64,000 nt of DNA, taken from Neoceratodus forsteri (Eukaryota; Chordata; Ceratodontiformes; Ceratodontidae). This document shows positions 11,481 through 24,380 of this stretch, in pieces. Each line of letters opens with the position of its first letter. Position 1 is the stretch's first letter. The notes under the pieces are model-generated. The model worked only from the letters and a program-made list of their open reading frames with translations, was not told the DNA's origin and ran no database searches. The translations under genes and the position numbers were made by a program. Location: the NCBI GenBank assembly GCA_016271365.2, contig CM028129.1, forward strand, positions 843,962,001-844,026,000. The letters run 5' to 3'.

Positions 11481-13170
11481 TCTCTCATTAATCTCTTAGC
11501 AATTACAGTCCATCCTTTGTATTTTTAAAACAATTATCTCACAGAATGCTCATCTTAACTGTCCTAAAAATCGCATTCCTTTACTTGGGTTTTTTTCCCA
11601 CCCACAACCTATGTTTTAAGCTTCGGTCTGTAAATAAAAACCTCACACTACTCTCTCTATATGCTTTCACATTGCCAACTCATAAATTTACTGACCTCCC
11701 ACACTCCAAGAAAAATCAGCAGGGATTTTGAACCCTGTAATCAGTCCTGTAGTCGTCCCCTCTCACCTGATCATAGATCAACAAGCTCCATGGTGACTAC
11801 TGGCCTCTTCTTGTTGTTGTGTTCCATAGATCCCTGGTGTGTGAAGCAGGGTTGTTGGGATTTCAGATGTACAATTTAGATGCATCTGACTCTGATCCAT
11901 TTTTAGGATTTTGAATTTTTGATAGTGATGGCCAGAAATCTGAAATCCTAAAAAACACTTTTTGGATGCAGAATCAGAATCCTATTCCAATACTTTACAT
12001 AAATGTAATTCAGTAAAGGACTGGTACACCCCATACCTTACAAATCTTGGTACTTGGTCAATTGGTCCACACCATCTGGAGTTCTGAACAATAGATGTAT
12101 TGGAAAATATGCAAATGCCCATCAGTGTCACCAAGCTTCCAAGCTGTGACTCCAAAAAATAAAACAGAGTCCCACTCCATCCTTCATGGTCCAAGCCCTA
12201 GGAGCAGCAACCCCCCCAGCCTTGAGACTCCCTTATAGCCCACCTGACTCCAATAGTATGCATGGCAAGTCCTCTGAGACTAGAGTCCAATGAGGCAACC
12301 CCTTCCACAAAGAAGAACTTATTCAACAAGTTCAATAACTCCATGACTTTGAAATCCTTTTAGAAATGTCTCAGTCCTTTGGCATTCTCCCCCAGCCCCC
12401 TCTCTCATGTGTTCCATCCCAAGCCCAGTAACTTATTGCATCTGGCTAGAGCCATACCCAGGGCTTCCTGTAGGTTGGCCACCTGAGGTCTGAGGGACAG
12501 AACAGATGGCTTCTGGAAGTCCTCTCGGGGGACCCACTTACAGTTTACTGGGCTCCAGGTGGGGAGAACACTGACTGAGAACCTGCTAAAAAGATCATCA
12601 GTCATATCATGGAGTTATTCAAAACTTGTTGAATAAGAAGGGAGATAGAGCAGCTGCTGTACTTTATCAGTGAACTGCGTTTAGGCAGATATGATAGACC
12701 ATTTGGCCTAATCTGATGGCAACTATGTATGTGTGTGCAGTATGTATGTATGAATGTGAGATCTTCTTTGCCGGGGATGGGGGTTGTCTCTGTGGACTCT
12801 GGTCTCAGAGCAGTTGCCGTGCATACTAGTAGGAGTTGGGCAGACTACAAGGCAGTCTCAGTGGTGTGTGGGGTGCTTCAGTATCACTTCATAATAGTGA
12901 CACAAAATGAGCAAGTAGAAATACAGTGACTCATTTTGGATGCTATTATTGTGGGCTACCCTGCAGAATAGCGAGTGTATAGGACAGCGACCGGGGGAAG
13001 GGTGAACAGAAGAGGGGAATAGCGAGGGGAAGGGGAGGGACAGTGAAGGGGTTTTCAGGCACTGGTGTACCTGCTGCTGCCAAGCTAGTCATGTGGCTAG
13101 CTTTGGTATAGCAGGTACTGGGTGCGGGACTGGGAACATGTACATTTTGCCGCAGCTGTAAGCTGCAGCA
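11481..13170. other. Unassigned stretch
   Basis: No long frames or family motifs. A short CR1-like end may lie at about 12,690-12,725 (accatttggcctaatctgat), but it is too short to call. Confidence 0.4.
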
Positions 13171-13310
13171 CTTAAATTTTGCTGACATTCATATTTGTGC
13201 CCCCTCCTTGATATGCACCCCCCCCGGAGTTGAGAATCCTAATTGAGGGGGGGTGCGGGTGGGGCCACCACCCCCTGCATAAACAAAAATCTGGATGTAG
13301 GGTCACCTTG

Positions 13311-13350
13311 AAGTGTATATCACCGATTTGTTTTTCGGCGATATACACTT
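13311..13350. repeat. Strong short hairpin
   Basis: The 16-bp arms aagtgtatatcaccga and tcggcgatatacactt are inverted copies with one mismatch, separated by an 8-base T-rich loop. The function is unknown; it could be the centre of a small MITE. Confidence 0.7.
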
Positions 13351-13359
13351 GCCATACCA

Positions 13360-14260
13360 GTAATTGCTGTTTTGCATTCACTATTATGACATGGAACCAG
13401 TGCTTCCAGGGCTTGTACCCACACAGCTGGACTGGACAACCTCCATGTTGCCTCAGTTTCTAGGGATCCCAGCCAGCACACAAGGTAAGGGGAGGGTACA
13501 AGGGTAGGGAAGGACTTTGGGGAAGGGTGGGTTTTTTTGAGCGTCACTGGGTGGGCGGATGTTTTGCTTCATTGTTGCTTCATTGTAAAATGGCGTCAGA
13601 TTCAGAAACAGAAATTCTGAAAATCCAACAAGGTACCCATGGAAAGGAATCCACAGAACCTGAGCAATCCTTGTCTAACAGCAGTTACTGCACTGGGCTC
13701 TTATTGAACTGACTCACAATGCTCCAGCACCTGTCTTCCCACAGACAGACCCCACCTCAAGTCCTCATAGGTTATACTCCTGGGTAGCAACTACTGGTGC
13801 AGGACTTCTGACACACCTCCAGGGTCTGGCATTGGCTGTGAGCCTTGTACTATAGTCAGTGGTGTAGGCCCTGCACAAGGCTGGTCCTCATCCTGCAGCT
13901 GCTGCATACATTTTTCTCACTTGCATTTCATTAGTACATCACAGTCTTTCAGTCTCTATGTTTTAGTAAAATAATAATGGACCTTGACTCTCTGTTTTAC
14001 AGGAACTGCCATCCACAGTCTCATCTCGCCAGTTTCTCTCAGATATTGACTTGCTACTGTATATGTTATAGCAATTAAGCCATTAGCCTCTGCAAAAATG
14101 TATCATACTGTACAAGACATAAATTCATAAATACACACTTCACAAATAAACAAATACCTCAAAAATTGTATATAAGTGAAACAACATACAAAACTAATCA
14201 AAATAGAGATACAGTCTATTGTTAAGTGTTGTGTATGGATTTCCATATTTTCTAAATCCT
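13360..14260. other. Unassigned stretch
   Basis: AT-rich and mixed sequence with no recognised family or convincing frame. Confidence 0.4.
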
Positions 14261-14587
14261 TATAGTGTATGGTGGAATGCTGTTATGCATGGAATTTTAT
14301 ACCTGGAATATGCTCTTTCTGCTGCAGTAGTGACATCATTATGTTGTTCTGCTGCAGTAGCAATGTCACTACTGCAGTAGAACAACTAGGAATGCAGCCA
14401 CATACTTAATTTCCCCTATCCAATTAAACTGGAAGTTGTTGTTTTTTAAACTTGAACTTGCAGAAACATCTGCAGCACTCAGTGGCAGTAATGTGGGCTT
14501 ACCACCAACCCTCAAGTCCCCCCCAACCACCAGTTCACTGAAACAAAATGCAAAGTCTGAAATAGGCATGGATGCCCATACACTATA
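14261..14587. mobile_element. Hairpin-family MITE A
   Basis: Bounded by inverted tatagtgtatgg at 14,261 and ccatacactata-type sequence ending at 14,587. Inside, ctgctgcagtagtgacatca and its inverted partner fold back on themselves. The same TIR bounds element C at 14,968-15,248. Confidence 0.65.
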
Positions 14588-14753
14588 TAGAATAGCGAAT
14601 GGGCAACTCTATGCACAACCAGTATGTTGTGCCACCTTGGGGATCTAATTCCTATGGACCTCTCGCGCTTCACTCTTGAGGTCACAGTGAATCAGAATGC
14701 CTCGGTGGTACAACACACTGGTTGTGCATAGATGCTTATCCACTATCCTATAT
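14584..14753. mobile_element. Hairpin MITE D
   Basis: A long palindrome: ctatgcacaaccagt on the left pairs with actggttgtgcatag on the right. The apex is gacctctcgcgcttcactct followed by tgaggtc, a motif shared with three other hairpins in the window. Confidence 0.7.
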
Positions 14754-14830
14754 GTTGTGTGTGGGTAAAAGTTATTGCGCACAATTTGAATATCATACCT
14801 AGAGGATAATGTATAGTTTACAATCTATAA

Positions 14831-14940
14831 CAAGCGTATATATTCATCGAGAGATTGCCGTGGTGACAGTTTGAACCTCGAGAGCGCAGCTTGAGAAGTT
14901 TGTGGCCATGGCAACTTTGAGATGTTTACATACGCTTGGC
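14831..14940. mobile_element. Hairpin MITE E
   Basis: Arms caagcgtata and tacgcttgg pair, as do attgccgtgg and ccatggcaac. The apex is cctcgagagcgcagcttgag. It lies between MITEs D and C. Confidence 0.65.
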
Positions 14941-14967
14941 ATAGATAGTAGACAATACAATATCTTT

Positions 14968-15248
14968 TATAGTGTATGGTTCACTATGCAAAGTTAAAAG
15001 AATAACATCATAGTCCTTACTTTTAGTTTTTTTTTGTTATAGCCGCTCTCTTCAGCTATCGCTCTCACCACCACAGCAGCTTCCTGATCAGTGGTTGTAG
15101 TGTGACGTGCATGCAACAGCATGTTCCACATTGTTATACTGCAGTAGCTAGTGCAGCGTAACAGCTATGATGATGTAGCTACTGCAGCTTAACAACTCTA
15201 TTCTAGTTATGGATTTTTATCCATAGCAATGTTTCATCATACACTATA
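14968..15248. mobile_element. Hairpin-family MITE C
   Basis: It starts tatagtgtatggttcactat and ends catcatacactata, an inverted match over about 11 bases. Internal ctgcagtagc-type words also pair. Together A, D, E and C form a tight cluster of related non-autonomous elements. Confidence 0.65.
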
Positions 15249-17270
15249 AAGGTGTTGAACACAGTTCAAAGGTCACAAAAAGTTGCTGCATATGGTTATC
15301 TCCTATTAAGCCCCTTATCAACCTAATACTGTATCTTTTAGCTAATAGTTTTTATTAATATTTCATTTTACATACAGCATGTGAAATACATCATAACATA
15401 TTGACCTAGGTGTTTGTTGTCATAATACATACATGTACTCATTTGAGATATCCAGTTCATATCTTGTTACAGCATAAACAAGAAAAAAAGAAAACAAAAA
15501 GATTCTGGGCTTGCATGTTAACTTAATACAGTTGCTTGTACCTGGCATCTAATGTAAGGAGAATGGAACAGAGTATACCTCTGCTTTACTTTTACCAAGT
15601 GAATAAAAATGTACAGCAGTGAGACATCAGCCTTGCTCAGCAGGGAAGGTGACAGGTGGAAAGAGAAGGCAAGAGGCATTTTGAACATGAGTGGTAAAGG
15701 GGGTCCCCATGTGAGGGGAGTGAGCTCTATACAGATGATAGGGGTGGATCTCTAGCCTACTTGGCTGGTGGAGGGGCTATTGTCCCACTCTTTGGTGTAT
15801 TACACCATGGCGAGAACAGAAAAGGTGTCCTGGCTTAGTCATATTTATATTTAGTGCCCCTTGCAATGTGTGACATACATTCAAGACTTGCTAATTTGCC
15901 CATAGTTGTTCAATAGAGGGGATTTCTGGGATATGCTGTTTTTGCAGAATTAGCCTTTTTGCAATTGAGCCAGCCAGGATAATTGTTGGGAATGTTATGG
16001 GTTGATGGGGGTACCTGTGACCCTTGGCCAGCTGGTTATGATTGTTGGATTAAATTTGTAATATAAAAATATAGTGTGGGATTGTCACAGTGCTTCCATG
16101 GGTGCCTTCCCCCCCAACACACATTTCAGTGAAAATGACAGGATATATATTGAACAAGGAGATCTCTGTAATATAATTAACTTTCTTGAGACATTGCATT
16201 TTTTGGCTTTTTTTTATGACCTGTTGCTTCTTTGAAGTGGAAATAAAATGGGACTTTATGAGTCTGCCAGAGTATGGTGATCATAAACTTTTATGACGTC
16301 TTAAGAGGAAGAACATTTAATATCAACTGGTATTAAAAAGCTAGAAACCCCCTTTGAAATGCCTGGGGAGAAGGAACTGGGAAATCACAGACTTATAATT
16401 TGGGAAATTAGTTTTGCTGATGCCACCTTATTAAAAATACTTTCTGACAGGACATCATGTTTGTATTTTTTTATATTCTAAAAGGAGGAGCTAGATGACT
16501 CATAGAAGGGATGTGGGGAGACACTGTTTAAACTATACTGTGTCTGAGCTGTTGGATATATTCCATCTTGGGAGAGAGAAACACACAACTCTCTGATAAG
16601 CACTTAGAGGTAATACATTAGATGGTAAAGTATCTAACTGTATGTTGGTAGGAGTTTGTCTGTAGTTTTCCTTGTTTTCTTTTAAGTGATTGTATGCTGT
16701 TTGATATATAGTTATGTGTTTACATTTTTCATATTTGTATCCATTTTTAGTAAAACCTATTATTCAGAAGACTGCCTGGGTGTCTCTCAGTTTTTTTTGC
16801 ATGTGCTGTATAGAGGGTTAAGACTGACAAAAACTGTTCAAAAGCTTGATAGTGTTACTAAACTGGGAAAAGGTAAGAATATACCAAAGGTCTTTTATAG
16901 AGTTTTAAGGGTTCATTTTGGAAGCCTGGCTGGGTGCCCCTGGCTTAAGATTGTAATGCAAACCCTAAAGAGGGTACGAATCTGTGCCTGTACATTGGGT
17001 ACGCTAGCATAAGGTTCACAGTTTGAATCCTCCCAGAACTTGAAACTAAAGGTGATTTGGACCCACAAGCAGACAGGAGGGTTACCTTGTCTGTTGCCTG
17101 TTCACATTACTGTGCTTGGAGGTTGGCACTGTGGGAGCAGAGGGCCTAACCTGCTGAGTGCGTTTGTGACAGTACCCAGTAACCACAAGGGGTGTGTGTG
17201 TGGGGGGGGGGTGCCTGGCAGTGTGCAGCCAAGAGTCTTCTCCCATGAAGTTGTGATCTTCCTCTAAAAG
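15249..17270. other. AT-rich stretch, nothing recognised
   Basis: No LINE motif, SINE head or convincing frame. Part of it may be 3' untranslated sequence of the minus-strand L1/Tx1-like LINE to its right. Confidence 0.4.
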
Positions 17271-17274
17271 GAGG

Positions 17275-20200
17275 CTACATGACTGCATGACCACAAGATG
17301 TGTGAGAAGCTCCCCTCTGGCAACCACATGTCCAACAGAGGTCTAGTGGGATGATCTGTATGGATTTAAATACTGCAGGTATTCTGTACCACAGGTGCAT
17401 GATTTTGATTTGTATTAGAAGGGTCCTACCATTCATACAGGTGTCATGAGCCAAATTCCAGCTGTCAAACCACTGTGCTGCTGTGATTTGGATAGACAGC
17501 TGGATTGACCATTTCTGTCTTGCTGCTTGGGACTGATCTGGGAGCTCATTGAAGATATATTTGTAAATTATCCCTGCCTTTCCATTTTTTAAGTAGAGCC
17601 ATCCTTGCACAGGTGAGGATTTTGGGGCCGGGGGGTGATCTCCTGAACCTTGGAGGAGGGTGGAGGTGGCACTTCTGACCTCTAAATATCTCCAGAAGTC
17701 TCTCTGAGGCATTTGGAATTTATCTTTTAGGTGCTTAAAGGTGCCTACCTGAGTTGTGCCTTGGGTAAGTAAGTCTTGGACTATCCAGATGCAGGGGTGT
17801 AGCCAGGGATTTCAGATCTGCACACCAAGTGGATTCACTGCTAACCCCCCCCCTTTGTTAGGGTGAGCTACCCCTCCCCTGGGTGTAGCCAGACAATATA
17901 CAAATATACATCAGGACCATGTTTGTTGCCTCATTTGGCACAATAAATACAACTTTTGTATCTCATGACAGTGGTTGTTGCCATGCGTGGATAAATACAA
18001 ATGCCATGCATTGTTCCCTAAGACACCCACGTACCAGCCCAGAGCCTGTAAAGTCGTATTGTCCTTGGGATGCAAAGAGAGTATTAGTGACCAGTTCTTC
18101 TAGTTTTGACTCCTATGAATAAAATTACATAAAGGTTTAGTATTTTCTTTGTTGGTTTTCATGGAAAAAGGAAGCAGTTCAGAGCCTATTTGCTACCCCA
18201 TTTAAATAAAATTGCACACCATGGAGTGCTTGGAGTATGCCTGCCTACACCCATGTCCAGATGCCCTGCCTTCACCAAGTAGACCAGCTAAAGGCCTTAT
18301 GTTCTCTTTGGATTACAGGGTGTCTCATAACAGACAGCACAGTTGGGATGGAAAGTGGCATTTTAAGCAGTTTTTTTCCAATGCATTCCATGCCTAAATG
18401 GAAGCCTGTATGGATGGTGGAGGTTACTGTGTATGATTGTTTATTATACAGCAAAACGCCTAGTGGGGTGTCTCCTATGGCAGCCATCTTCATCCATATC
18501 CACTGGGTGGCTTCAGGAGCTAGAGCTTTTAGCTACTGTAGGGTTTGTGCTCCTAGGAATGCATAATGGTACCCTTTTGCCATGGGAGTCCCCAGCCACC
18601 CACCCACCCTCCAGGGCATTTTCAACTTTTATCTGCAGGATGTAGGGGGTTTGGCCTCCCACAAAAAGTCACTTATTAGCCTGTCTGTTTTGAAGAACCA
18701 CATCTTATATATTATAAGTTGGAGGTGGCAGAGACAATGCAGTAGTTTAGGTACTGAAATTAGTTTCAGCACCATGATCTTTCCTGCTTTAGAGAGCCTA
18801 AGGAGATTTCACGACTCCAGCTCCAGTATAAGTTTAGATGGCAGTGAAGTGAGGTTGGCTGGCATCCATTTGGATGGGTCTGGTAGGAGATGAATGTCTA
18901 AGTAAGTGATTCCCCATCACACTCACTTCATGCCCTTGTCAGTGAAGGGAGTACTGGGGCAGGAGTGGTGTAAGAGCATAACTTCTATTTTAGTAGGGTT
19001 CACCTCAAGACCTGAGATTTTAGAGAACTGGTGTAGCATCCATGAGAGGGCTGAGATTCCCCTGTGTCCTTTGTCAGCAGCAGAAGGTCATCAGTATATA
19101 GCATGGTTTTGTACTCTTAGGACTCCAGAGGAAGCCATGGAATATCCTTATGTTGTCTCACTGAAATTGTTAGGGGCTCTATAGCCAAGACAAAGATAAG
19201 GGGGAGAGGGGGCATCCTTGGTGAGTGCCCTTTTGGAGGGGGAAGAGCTGGACAGAGTGGAGTTCATAACTATTTTTGCCTTTGGGGAGTTATAGAAGGT
19301 TCCTATCCAGAACATGAAGATATCTCCACAGCACATGTTCTGTAATACCTGGAGCAAGTAGTTCCACTCCACTATGTTGAAAGATTTTTCAAAATCAATT
19401 GCAATAGTTTCAGCTGATGTGGGGCCACCTCCCTATTTCAAGAAGAGGAAAACTAGTGAGTGCAGGTGTTCATATCCCAGCTGGCCCTTTATAAATTCCT
19501 CTTGGGGGTGGACAAGGGTTGGATGGAGGGCTTCAAGTCAGTTGGTCAGGGTTTTGGCCATCACCTTTGGTCTGCATTTATGACTGAAATGGAACAGTAG
19601 TAAGTAGGCTTGGTAGGGATCATGTCCCTCTTAGGAAGAACAATTATAACTGCCTTCCTTAAGGTGGGGGTAGAATGGAAAATTGTTTGGCCTCTGAACT
19701 TACCCAGTGCAGGATCGGAGAAACCTGTTTTGAATTCATTTGGACAAAGTCTGCGAGGAGTTCATCTCCACCTGATACTTTATTGTGGTTCAGTGGAGAC
19801 AGGGCTGTTTCTAGTTCGAGTACAGTCGGGGGGTATCAAGCATGGCTGCTGCCTCTGATGGAAGCTTACGGAGAGGAACATTTGCAGGAAGGCTTTTATC
19901 TCACCTGTTGTGGGGGGGGTATGAGAGGCATAGAGGGTTTCATAAAAAGTATGTGTGGTATAATTAATTCCCTCTGGTGTGCTTATCATCTGTCCCAAAC
20001 TGTCCATTAGGGAAGTATGTGCCTCTTAGCTTGGTGCTTGTAGAAGTGGTAGGCTAAAATTCTGCCCACCTGTTCTCCTCTCTTCAAGTACGTGTGCTGC
20101 AACTGGGTAATGGCTAGTTTCACTTTGCGAGCCATCAACTCATTGGTTTTAACTCTAGTCACTATGACTTCAGCTTTCACTTCTTTAAGGTTGATGCCTG

Positions 20201-21134
20201 AGGGGTTGATCCTAGTCTCCAGATGCTTGAGTTGGGCAGGAAGTTTTGTGCATTTCCTTTATCTTTGTCTCTGTGTCTATGGACCTCATATGTCATTACC
20301 TGCCCTCTAATGTAGGCATTGTAGGTCTCGTATAGTGGTGCTGCCAACGTGTCCCCGGTTTCATTGAGTTTAAACTACACTGTTGAGACCTCTTTTTCCT
20401 GGGTTTGGAACTATCCTGCAAGCCATAACAGGTCCTTTTTCCATGATTGGAATGTGCGTGCCTCAGGGCCCCAGACAAGAGAAGAGAGAGAGGTGTATGG
20501 TCTGAGAGTGGCCTCCATCCTGTGTGCCATCTGTGAGGGCCCCAGCCAGAAGTCCAATGTGCTGAAGGAGTCATTGTACTGCAAAGTGGCATGTATAATC
20601 TTTGACTGAGGGGTGTTGTAACTGCCAAAGATCAGTGAGAGCATGTTCCCACATTAGGGCCTTCAGGGCTTCTGCAGCCTCAAAGGAACTCCTGTCTAGG
20701 TCAAGTTCCAACATCAGGATAAAATCTCCTGCCAGCAACATGGGAGTGGCAGTTAGGTTGAACTTTATTATAGCTGTGTTTAGGTGGTGGAAGATTTCTA
20801 GGTGGTCTTCTTTATGGTCATAGATGATCCCCAGTATTACTTCCCCCTTGGGTGACTGAAGGTGTGCTAGCACCATCTCCCCCTCCCCATCCTGTGTGGT
20901 GGATTATAATTTCCAGGGCAGCAATTTATGCAACAAACTTGAGATCCTTGCTCTTTTAGCCTTAGAGGAGCTATGTACCTCTATCCCGACCCACTCCCTT
21001 GTCCATTTTTGAACTTCCTCTGAAAGCAGCTTTGTTTCCGGCAAGAATGCTATAGTAGTAGCTGTTTTGAGAAAGGACGCAACCTTTTTCTTTTTACTTG
21101 GGGAATAGAGCCCCCGATGTTCCAACTTGTACAT
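17275..21134 (-). pseudogene. L1/Tx1-type LINE ORF2 remnant (endonuclease and RT)
   Basis: A long, heavily mutated LINE. Reading from high to low coordinates, the apurinic-type endonuclease starts with HRGLYSPSKKKKVASFLK and FLPETKLL (21,130-20,950). It continues with a GIIYDHKED block and MLLAGDFILML (GGDFN equivalent, about 20,735). The linker near 20,000 reads ISTPEGI and FYETLYAS. RT pieces include VEWNYLLQVL at about 19,370. The C-terminal region at 17,712-17,275 reads FWRYLEVRSA, IYKYIFNELP, KWSIQLSI and LCWTCGCQRGASHTSCGH, a C/H-rich end typical of this group. Many frameshifts leave it inactive. It covers nearly the full ORF2 length, unlike the truncated CR1 and L2 copies. L1 and Tx1 cannot be separated by eye. 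Confidence 0.8.
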
Positions 21135-21139
21135 GTAAC

Positions 21140-21825
21140 ATCAGCTATGTGTGATCTCCAGTGGACATGGATGACAAATGGCTGCCATGGATGCTCCCTT
21201 TGAGGCCAGAAAACTCTTTCTCTATTCTGTACTTTGCCAGCAGAAGAACAAGTTAACTCATCTTATGCCACTGATATCAGACAACATGTTGAGGTACAGC
21301 AAGTAATGATAACAAGACACATGAGATGAACCTAGAAGTATATACAACCCCTGCTGCATGAAAATGGCAGCGGGCTAGTCAACTCTGTCCTTCCTAAGAA
21401 AGGTCCAGCTGTATGAACCATACTCCTTTGGCAACTTTGTTGGACTTAGGAATACCCATAAGGACCTTAATACCAGAAAATGTTTGTGTGGATTAGGCCC
21501 ACCTGGGTGGCCTCGAGGTGGGTGCCTATTGTAGTCAAATGGTCACTGACCAGGTATGGGGATAGCCAGTGTAAGTCTTAAAGTCAAGGGGTGCAGAGCT
21601 ACCTCTGTTGCTGTGAAGGACATAAGTAGGTAGTCTATTACTGTGAGCAGCTGCACGGTTAGATGGTGGAGAGGTTGGGATAATAATTTATCTTTAATAT
21701 AGTTACTGACTATGAGCAATGAAAGGTAAATGGAAGGGGAGCGTATGGGTCCTGCTCACTACTCTATATAAACTGAAATTTTCACTTTCGACATACAGTA
21801 AAACCATATATTATAAAACATAAAA
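21140..21825. other. Unassigned stretch
   Basis: No motif recognised. Part of it may be the 5' untranslated end of the L1/Tx1-like LINE. Confidence 0.35.
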
Positions 21826-21990
21826 CATGGGTAACCATGCCCAACTCAGCATGTATTTCCATCTAGTGGCTGATATGACATCATGAACCTCTCAAGCTTC
21901 ACTCTTGAGATTTGTATGATGCCATCTCAACCCAATGATGGAAACACAGCCTCATTGTGTATGGCTGCTCATGCATTATTCACTATGAGA
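21826..21990. mobile_element. Hairpin MITE F
   Basis: tgtatttccatc pairs with gatggaaacaca, and gacatcat pairs with atgatgcc. The apex gaacctctcaagcttcactc followed by ttgagat matches the apex of MITE D at 14,657. The outer ends are uncertain. Confidence 0.6.
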
Positions 21991-22269
21991 TGTATTAATA
22001 ACATCAATTACAGCTTTATACATCAAGATAAATCAAAGGCAGCCATTGCTGGCTCTAGTCAACTCATGTTATGCATGTGAGGACCTAGAAAAACAGATAA
22101 TTAACTATAGCATATTTGATATTTGTAACTTAAAATGGGCATGGGAGTTTTAGGTACCATAGGTAAATACACTTTATTCACATTGTTCACACAAGGTAGT
22201 GTGTGTGCCCAGATTTGGTAGTAGTGCTTTTTCTGCCCATAAAATCCCAGCTAAGAAGTCTTTCCTTTT

Positions 22270-22980
22270 TGAGCAACCAAAATGTATTTATTTATTTAAT
22301 TTTGGTAACCGGGTGAGTCCACTGGGACTATGGCAGTCCCTTTTTCTGGGGGTGACCCAGAATTAATTACAAGTAATACAAGCATATCACAAAGCCACAT
22401 GTTGTAAACATGTTTGACATCGGTTAATCAAAACAAGGCATTTGTAGGTTATACCATTGGGGTACCTCATAAATACAGACAGCCAAAGATGACCAAATTA
22501 TAAGTCGAAGAGGATGTAGCTGACATTCATTACAATGCTGTATATTCACAATTAATTAGCAAGTATCAGCGGTAACAAGTGCAGTGATTGAGCTCCAACA
22601 GATGGGCTTTGAGTCCCCTCTTAAATCCTTCAAGAGAGTTACATTCTTGGAGATTTTCTGAAACTGCATTCCAGAAGAGCGAAACAAAGGCAGCAAATGA
22701 CAGTTGTCCTAGGGAAGACATTACTCTAGGAACTTGAAGGAGCTGAGGGTTGGAGGATCTGAGAGTCCTACTGTTTTGTTTATCAGTTACCGTTTCAGCC
22801 TGGCTTTTGGGGGGAGGGGCATTTTCAAGCCTGAGTTTGAAGGTTAGCACAAGGATTGATATTTTAGTTTGCCTTCTAAAGAGGGCCAGGTTAAGGTCTG
22901 TAACACATTACAGTGATCCTCCAGGGGTGGGGCACCTGCTGTGAAATGACTTATCCTATAGTACATGGTTCTACATTTCT
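22270..22980 (-). pseudogene. LINE 3' fragment (L2/I-like RT C-terminus)
   Basis: A minus-strand frame at about 22,850-22,566 reads VMSSLGQLSFAAFVSLFWNA and SLEGFKRGLKAHLL. This matches the common C-terminal pattern SF..A...WN.LP...SL..FK..LK..L of L2/I-type LINE proteins. The 3' end is A/T-rich (aaataaataaatacatttt on the minus strand, near 22,280-22,300). No catalytic residues remain. Confidence 0.65.
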
Positions 22981-22984
22981 GCAT

Positions 22985-24379
22985 CTTATTTATTTATTTA
23001 TGTATTGAATTGTTTCACCAGGAAAGATACACTGAGCAACTTAATGCTCATCTCACGGTACATCCTGTGGAAGGGGAAAGGGATATACAGAGTTCAGATA
23101 TACAGAATACAAGTTCAGGTAACTACATACAGATGGTGTAATTATACATAGTTATAAAAACAGGAACAAGGCACTTGAGACAATAAAGGCTGTTGTAGAG
23201 TATCAGTGCAAGCAGAACTTAGGAGCAGCATATAAAGTAGAATCAGTACATAGGATACACGGTTGACAATGCATAAAATATAGACAGTATACTAGTGCAA
23301 TATGCAGCAGGGTGAGCACATAGGAACCAGTCACCCCTATTTAAGAGCTGGTCTATAAGCATAAGTGCAAGTGGGGGGGTGAGAGGGAGAGAGAGAGATG
23401 GAAAGAATGACAGAGAGGGAGACAGATAAGGAAGGGGGGTCAGGAGCAGGTGCAAGAGGGTGTGAGGTAGTTGTGCAATGCAGTGGTAAGGGAATAGAGG
23501 GAGGAGGAGTGACAGATTTGTAAAAGGAGAGCATTCCACATTTTAGGCAGGTGGCAGGAGAAGTCTTTTTGGCTGAAGGTAGTGGTTCTGCAGGGGAGTG
23601 ATAGGGTGCAAGTGTCAGCATGGGATCTCAGGGAATAGAGGAAGAGGGTAGGGGTGCCAAGAAAGGAGGAGATATGTGAGGGAAGAGAATGAAGCCAGAA
23701 TTTAGAGATGAATTTAGCACCATGAAGTGTGCGCTGGGAGTGTAGGGGAAGAAGGTTGAGAGCACCGTAGAGGTCACAGTGATGGGTACGGAAGGGGGCA
23801 TCAAGAGCAAAATGACAGAAGGAGTTAAAGAGACAGTCCAGTCTGGATAGGTGGGAGTGTTGGGCAGCATCGTAGACTATGTCACAGTAGTCGAAAATGG
23901 GCATGATCATCTTCTGTACCAACTCACGCTTGGCGGTGAGCGGGATGCAGCTGCAGTTTCTGTAAAGTGCCCCAAGCTTGGGCCTTGGTTTTTTCAGAAC
24001 GGCATCAATATGTACAGAGAAGTCAAGGTGTCTGTCCATCCAGATGCTGAGATACCTGAAAGAGGAGGAGTTCTCTAAAGCAGTCCCATCGAGGGTGTGG
24101 AAGGAAGGGAGGTGAGTAAGCCTAGCGAGTCTCTGCCTTGTGCCAAAGGACATGGAGACTGTCTTCTTGGCATATAGAAAGAGTTGATGAGAACTAAACC
24201 AGAGTTGGACTTTGGTGAAGTTGGACTGAAGCCTGGTAGTAACATCAGCAGCAGTACTGCCAGAAGTAAACAATACCGAATCATCCGCATGCATGTGGAT
24301 GCTAGATGTGGTGCAAACCTGAGGAGGTCATTTAAAAAGATGGAGAACAGAATGGGACCTAGCACAGAGCCTTGTGGGA
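22985..24379 (-). pseudogene. LINE RT C-terminal half and 3' end
   Basis: A long open minus-strand frame (24,294-23,440) reads MHADDSVLF, the catalytic box with its two aspartates kept. It then reads SFRYLSIWMDRHLDFSVHID, FDYCDIVYDAA, RTHHCDLYGALNLLPLHS and GAKFISKFWLHSLPSH. The 3' end is A-rich on the minus strand (tttcctggtgaaacaattca, then aataaataaataag). The N-terminal RT and endonuclease are absent; the element is cut at 24,379 by the 3' end of a CR1. It is the same family as the plus-strand copy at 4.6-5.7 kb, but less decayed. The CR1/L2/Rex1 assignment is not resolved. Confidence 0.82.
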
Positions 24380-24380
24380 C

